The position numbers were made by a program, and so were the translations under genes. From Zeus faber (taxonomy: Eukaryota; Chordata; Actinopteri; Zeiformes; Zeidae), in contig OY482846.1 of assembly GCA_960531495.1 (NCBI GenBank), positions 15,010,243 through 15,074,242 of the forward strand: a stretch of DNA of 64,000 nucleotides, written 5' to 3'. This document shows, one piece after another, positions 60,572 through 64,000 of the stretch. The notes under the pieces are model-generated. The model did no database searches, had not been told where the DNA came from, and was given only the letters and a program-made list of their open reading frames with translations. Position 1 is the first letter of the stretch. The number at the start of each line of letters is the position of its first letter.

Positions 60572-62162
60572 AAGATCTCATAAAAGGAAAGAAAAGAGAA
60601 GTTGACAACTTTAATTGCTTTTTCATATGTGATGCAAAGAGGATGGATGAATTTATGCATTAAAAGGATGATTTGGATCTCACATTCGCGTCTTGCCTCC
60701 ATGTAGACTGCACAAGAATATGAGCATTACTACACAAATTGTAATCAAAGTAGAAATCAGTAATTGTCCGCAATAATCTGTCTCGGGTGGATCACACTGC
60801 AAGTCCCAGAATTCCATTTGAAACTGAAAGGTTTTATTCATTTATTTTTCAACATCTGTTTACCCTCGTCTTCACTCTTAGGCGGTCACCTCTTATGAAC
60901 AATTGTTTTGTTTTTTGTTTTTTTCTGGCTGTCTGACGTGATGATCATAGTGGCATTTTATTTGTCATGCTGTGTGTCAACCGGTATGCCCTGACAATTT
61001 TGGGTTCCCACTGCTTACATCCATGTCCTCCTTTGGACCAAACTACTCATTTATACCAGCAACACTCGTGTGACCACTAAACTTCTCTCTGTTGATATTT
61101 TAAGCAGGTAGCTGAATATATATTGAGGATATGAGCTCCAAGGCTGTAGAATTGTCAAGAGTCACTTCAGCTGAATTAGTCTTCATAACTCACTGGGGCA
61201 GTTCCGCCAGCCACACACCACTTGAGTGGCGTTTTCAGAGCCCAATGACACATTGAGGCTGAGATGTTGCAAACAGAGTGGCAAGATGGGATAAGCCGGG
61301 AACAGATGGACACATGTCATGACAGAGGCTCACCCCATGTTGTGTGTGGGAATGTGTTATTTACCTGTTGCTCGTTGATTGCTCTGACAAGCAACAGACG
61401 TACAGCCACCCTGGTCCCAGGCCCTATTACCTAGGCCCAAGACAGGTGTGGCTGCTTAATCACACCACCCCCACACCACACTCACGTTGTACATTATGAC
61501 AGAATGTCTCAACAACAGAGGAAATCTGCAAGTCTTTTTGTAGTTTTGCAAGATCACACTAATAATTCATCAGTAAACCACAAAAACTGACTTTTCTAGA
61601 CTGAAGTTTTTAAAAACATGGGCAACAAGGTATACTTACCCACCTAGGTTGATAGAATTCCATTGAGATGTCTGAGAGTCCACCTTATTAAACTCTTCCA
61701 GAGGCGGTAGCAGCAGACCTGAGATGATTGCGGGGATGAAAGCCTATTTTGTCTCTGTGTGATTTCACAGTGGAAACCAGATCACAGCCCCAGAGAAGAT
61801 AGTCCTTAGGTCATGCAGACTCTGAACATTACTCTGGTCCCTTTATTTTTCCTATGCACTCTATCTCTTTGACAGTCCATTGTGGCCAGGTGCAGCAAGG
61901 ACAATGGGGGAATGACCAAGAGCTAATATTTCTGAAGGAAGGGGGCTGAAACATTTGACCAATTATATGTATACTATATAATAACATATATTTTCCCTCA
62001 GGAAATGGGGCTTTTGTATCTCTGGAGATGAACCGCATTAAGGTGGAAATTATCCGAGACACTCACTATTCTTTTCTTACCCCTATACACTACAACTCAG
62101 ATGAATAAAGAGAGTATCAATTATAAATATTTTTTCAGAAAGGTATTATATAGCATATAATG

Positions 62163-62163
<1 letters not shown>
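60572..62163. other. Intron, nothing supported
   Basis: No recognisable exon, RNA gene or repeat family. Complex, moderately AT-rich sequence. Confidence 0.5.

Positions 62164-62210
<47 letters not shown>
62164..62210. repeat. TA microsatellite
   Basis: About 23 uninterrupted TA units, directly left of a Tc1-like fragment. The TA target preference of Tc1 elements makes such sites frequent neighbours. Confidence 0.95.
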
Positions 62211-62213
<3 letters not shown>

Positions 62214-62214
62214 C

Positions 62215-62430
62215 TCACATTCCCCACATTTTATGTTACAGCCTTATTCCAAAATGGATTAAGTTACTTTTTTTTTCTCATCAATCAACACACAATACCC
62301 CATAATGACAAAGCGGAAAAGTTTTTTTTTTTTTTTTGAAATTTTTGCAAATGTATTAATCGCATGTACATACAGTATGTATTCACAGCCTTTACTCAGA
62401 ACTTTGTTGAAGCACCTTATGCCTTTGGTG
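62215..62430 (+). mobile_element. Tc1-like transposon end fragment (fourth family)
   Basis: Matches the remembered start of a common fish Tc1 family: acattttatgttacagcctt, acacaataccccataatgac, tttgcaaatgtattaa and gtattcacagcctttactca. It stops after ttgaagcacctt. No transposase remains. Confidence 0.75.
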
Positions 62431-62930
62431 TAATGTAAAAATGTATCAGTGGTGGGTACATGGTGTTATCTGATTTGAGTCAGCTTGCCACAGAGTCACA
62501 GCAGGACACTCAAAACTTCTTTGCAAAATGTTTTAAGTTATTTAGACAAGGGTATAAATCTTCCGCTGCGGTGTGGCCCCGAATCCTGACTAATTCACCT
62601 TATTGACAATTGCTTCTGTGTGGACTGGAAACAATGGACAGTCGAGCTTAGCAATATGATTTTAAATGTTGTGAGACCCCGTGTCTGCTCTCATTGGCTG
62701 TAGCTTGTCACTCCTGAGTCGCCCCTGACACGATCAGATATTAAACATACTTGATATCGGGCATTCGTCTGCAAACGCTCGGCGAGCAGTCGAATTGTGT
62801 TGAGGAGTTCGTACCAAACTCTTGTCGTTCAAGGGAGCGCGCTAAGATTTTCCTCTGATCTGGGGTTTTTCTCAGCGATCTCCAAAAACCTGTCAGATAG
62901 TGGAAATCAGGCCAGAATCACACCGTCTGA
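62431..62930. other. Unassigned, between two Tc1-like fragments
   Basis: No supported feature. It is not part of the remembered Tc1 family sequence on either side. Confidence 0.5.
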
Positions 62931-63170
62931 ACTCAGCATAAGTTGCGAGGTGGAGCCTCCATGGATCGGGCTTGTTGTTCCAGCACTTTCCACCGATGCT
63001 TGATCGGATTGAGATCTGGGGAATTTGGAGGCCAAGTCATCACCTTGAAATCTTTGTCATGTTCTTGAAGCCATTCCTGAACAATTTTTGCAGTGTGGTA
63101 GCACGCATTATCCTGCTGAAAGACACCACTGTCATCACGGAATACTGTTACCATGAAGGTGTAACAGCTA
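62930..63170 (-). mobile_element. Tc1-like transposase 3' fragment
   Basis: The minus-strand open frame 62933-63280 encodes the end of a DD34E transposase: VFQQDNACYHTAKIVQEWLQ with the second catalytic Asp, then WPPNSPDLNPIKHRWKVLEQ. The family has SPDLNPIEHLW, so the third catalytic Glu is Lys here and the fragment could not be active. It is a different Tc1 family from the fragment at 62215. The frame continues by chance into L2-derived sequence at its upstream end. Confidence 0.85.
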
Positions 63171-63189
63171 TGACAGACTTGACACCGAC

Positions 63190-63416
63190 AGCACAACCAC
63201 TTTAAGACTTTAAGAAGCACCTGAAGACCCAGCTCTTCAGTGAGTACCTCCTGTCCTAATCTACAATTACTTTGCACCACCTTGCAGTATTTATTGTTAC
63301 ACCAATGTTGTTGTTACACTAATCTCTGTCGCAATGTAGCTGAATGTTATTCTCCCTTGTAAGTCGCTTTCGATAAAAGCGTCTGCCAAATGACTAAATG
63401 TAAATGTAAATGTAAC
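63190..63416 (+). mobile_element. L2-group LINE 3' end
   Basis: + strand: the sequence encoding the C-terminal KKHLKTQLF-type end (ctttaagaagcacctgaaga, cccagctcttcagtgagta) is followed by the 3' untranslated hallmark cttgtaagtcgctttcgata, aaagcgtctgccaaatgact and an aaatgtaaatgtaaatgtaa tail. It is a 5'-truncated copy of the family at 56065-57010. Confidence 0.85.
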
Positions 63417-64000
63417 CACAGACATAATCAAGTAGACCTAACAGTTCTTTCATGGGGCTCAGGCAGAAGACAGAGAAAAATACAGGCCAGGAGATCAAAC
63501 CAGGAAATCAGTCTGTCAAGCTTATAATCCGAAAGGGGCAGGTGAAGGGTTTATCTAGAACCAGGCAGGCAAGGTTACAAAATAAGACACTGGAAACCTG
63601 GGTGGAAGTTGCTCGACAATTTGGCACCGTGTGGGTGAACAGGACCGGTAGGAAATAGGAGCAACTTGGAGAGGGCAGCTGGATTAAGACAGAGTCCAGG
63701 CAGATCCGTGATTGGGGCGTGGCTGACCCATGCAAGGACCGTGACGGGTTCGGGCTCGGACCCTGGCTGTAATGATATCCCCCTCGATGACGTAATTTCG
63801 CGCTGGCGCCTGTGAACGCCCCCAGGCTGCATTTGTGGAAAAGCATTTGCAATGCTTTTTTCTGCCCACCGGGGGGAGCATTGGTTCAAAACGTAAAGCA
63901 ACTTGCATAGATGGGATAATCTTGCGTTTGTTTAATGATAAATATACATGTTTTGGAACGGCGCATATGTTCTGTACATCTACTACAATCAATGTACACA
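63417..64000. other. End of window, unassigned
   Basis: The stretch 63440-63760 has the look of an interspersed repeat (gaccgtgacgggttcgggct and surrounding GC-rich sequence) but no family could be named. No exon recognised. Confidence 0.4.

Overview
The window is 64 kb of AT-rich, repeat-dense vertebrate DNA, almost certainly from a ray-finned (teleost) fish. The evidence is a set of spliced exons of a vertebrate muscle/cytoskeletal gene, together with a typical fish repeat load: Tc1-like transposons with families familiar from teleosts, L2/Rex-type and L1 LINEs, a tRNA-type SINE with a TG microsatellite, hAT pieces, and long TG and TA arrays. There are no operons or prokaryotic signals.

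The only clear host gene is utrophin (utrn) on the + strand. Five consecutive exons lie at 7158-9378 and encode part of the C-terminal half of the spectrin-repeat rod. All splice phases are compatible, and three exon lengths (118, 155 and 190 bp) equal those recalled for dystrophin exons 52, 54 and 55, so they are called here the equivalents of dystrophin exons 51-55. No further utrophin exon was recognised in the remaining ~54 kb, so the rest appears to be one very long intron (the equivalent of intron 55). At 12946-13092 that intron holds an open exon-like block with a strong donor in phase 0, preceded by a CT-rich promoter-like stretch. This is where the dystrophin family keeps the internal promoter for its Schwann-cell/brain short isoforms (Dp116 and G-utrophin/Up113), so it is proposed as the first exon of a short utrophin isoform.

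Layout. 1-791 and 992-2380 are unassigned on either side of a 200-base assembly gap. 2388-5330 (minus) is a broken endogenous retrovirus with gag, protease and RT remnants. 7158-9378 holds the utrophin exons. 11.5-13.1 kb has an interspersed repeat, the CT-rich tract and the candidate alternative first exon. 13.8-14.75 kb is a truncated Tc1-like element. 17.3-19.1 kb is a GC-rich block carrying two head-to-head SINEs. 19.1-25.8 kb is a three-level nest (L1, then Tc1-like, then a Rex/L2-like LINE). 34.0-35.4 kb is a cluster of small repeats. 37.15-39.1 kb is a second three-level nest (LINE tail, then Tc1-like, then SINE). 48-50.9 kb has a LINE, a Tc1-like copy and a MITE. 52.2-57 kb has LINE and hAT fragments. 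58.3-59.3 kb is an RTE-like LINE. 59.4-60.6 kb is an unassigned interval with opposed transcription-like signals. 62.2-63.4 kb has Tc1-like and L2 fragments.

All repeat assignments rest on remembered family sequences and translated motifs, without a database search. Boundaries are exact only where target-site duplications or terminal repeats are quoted.
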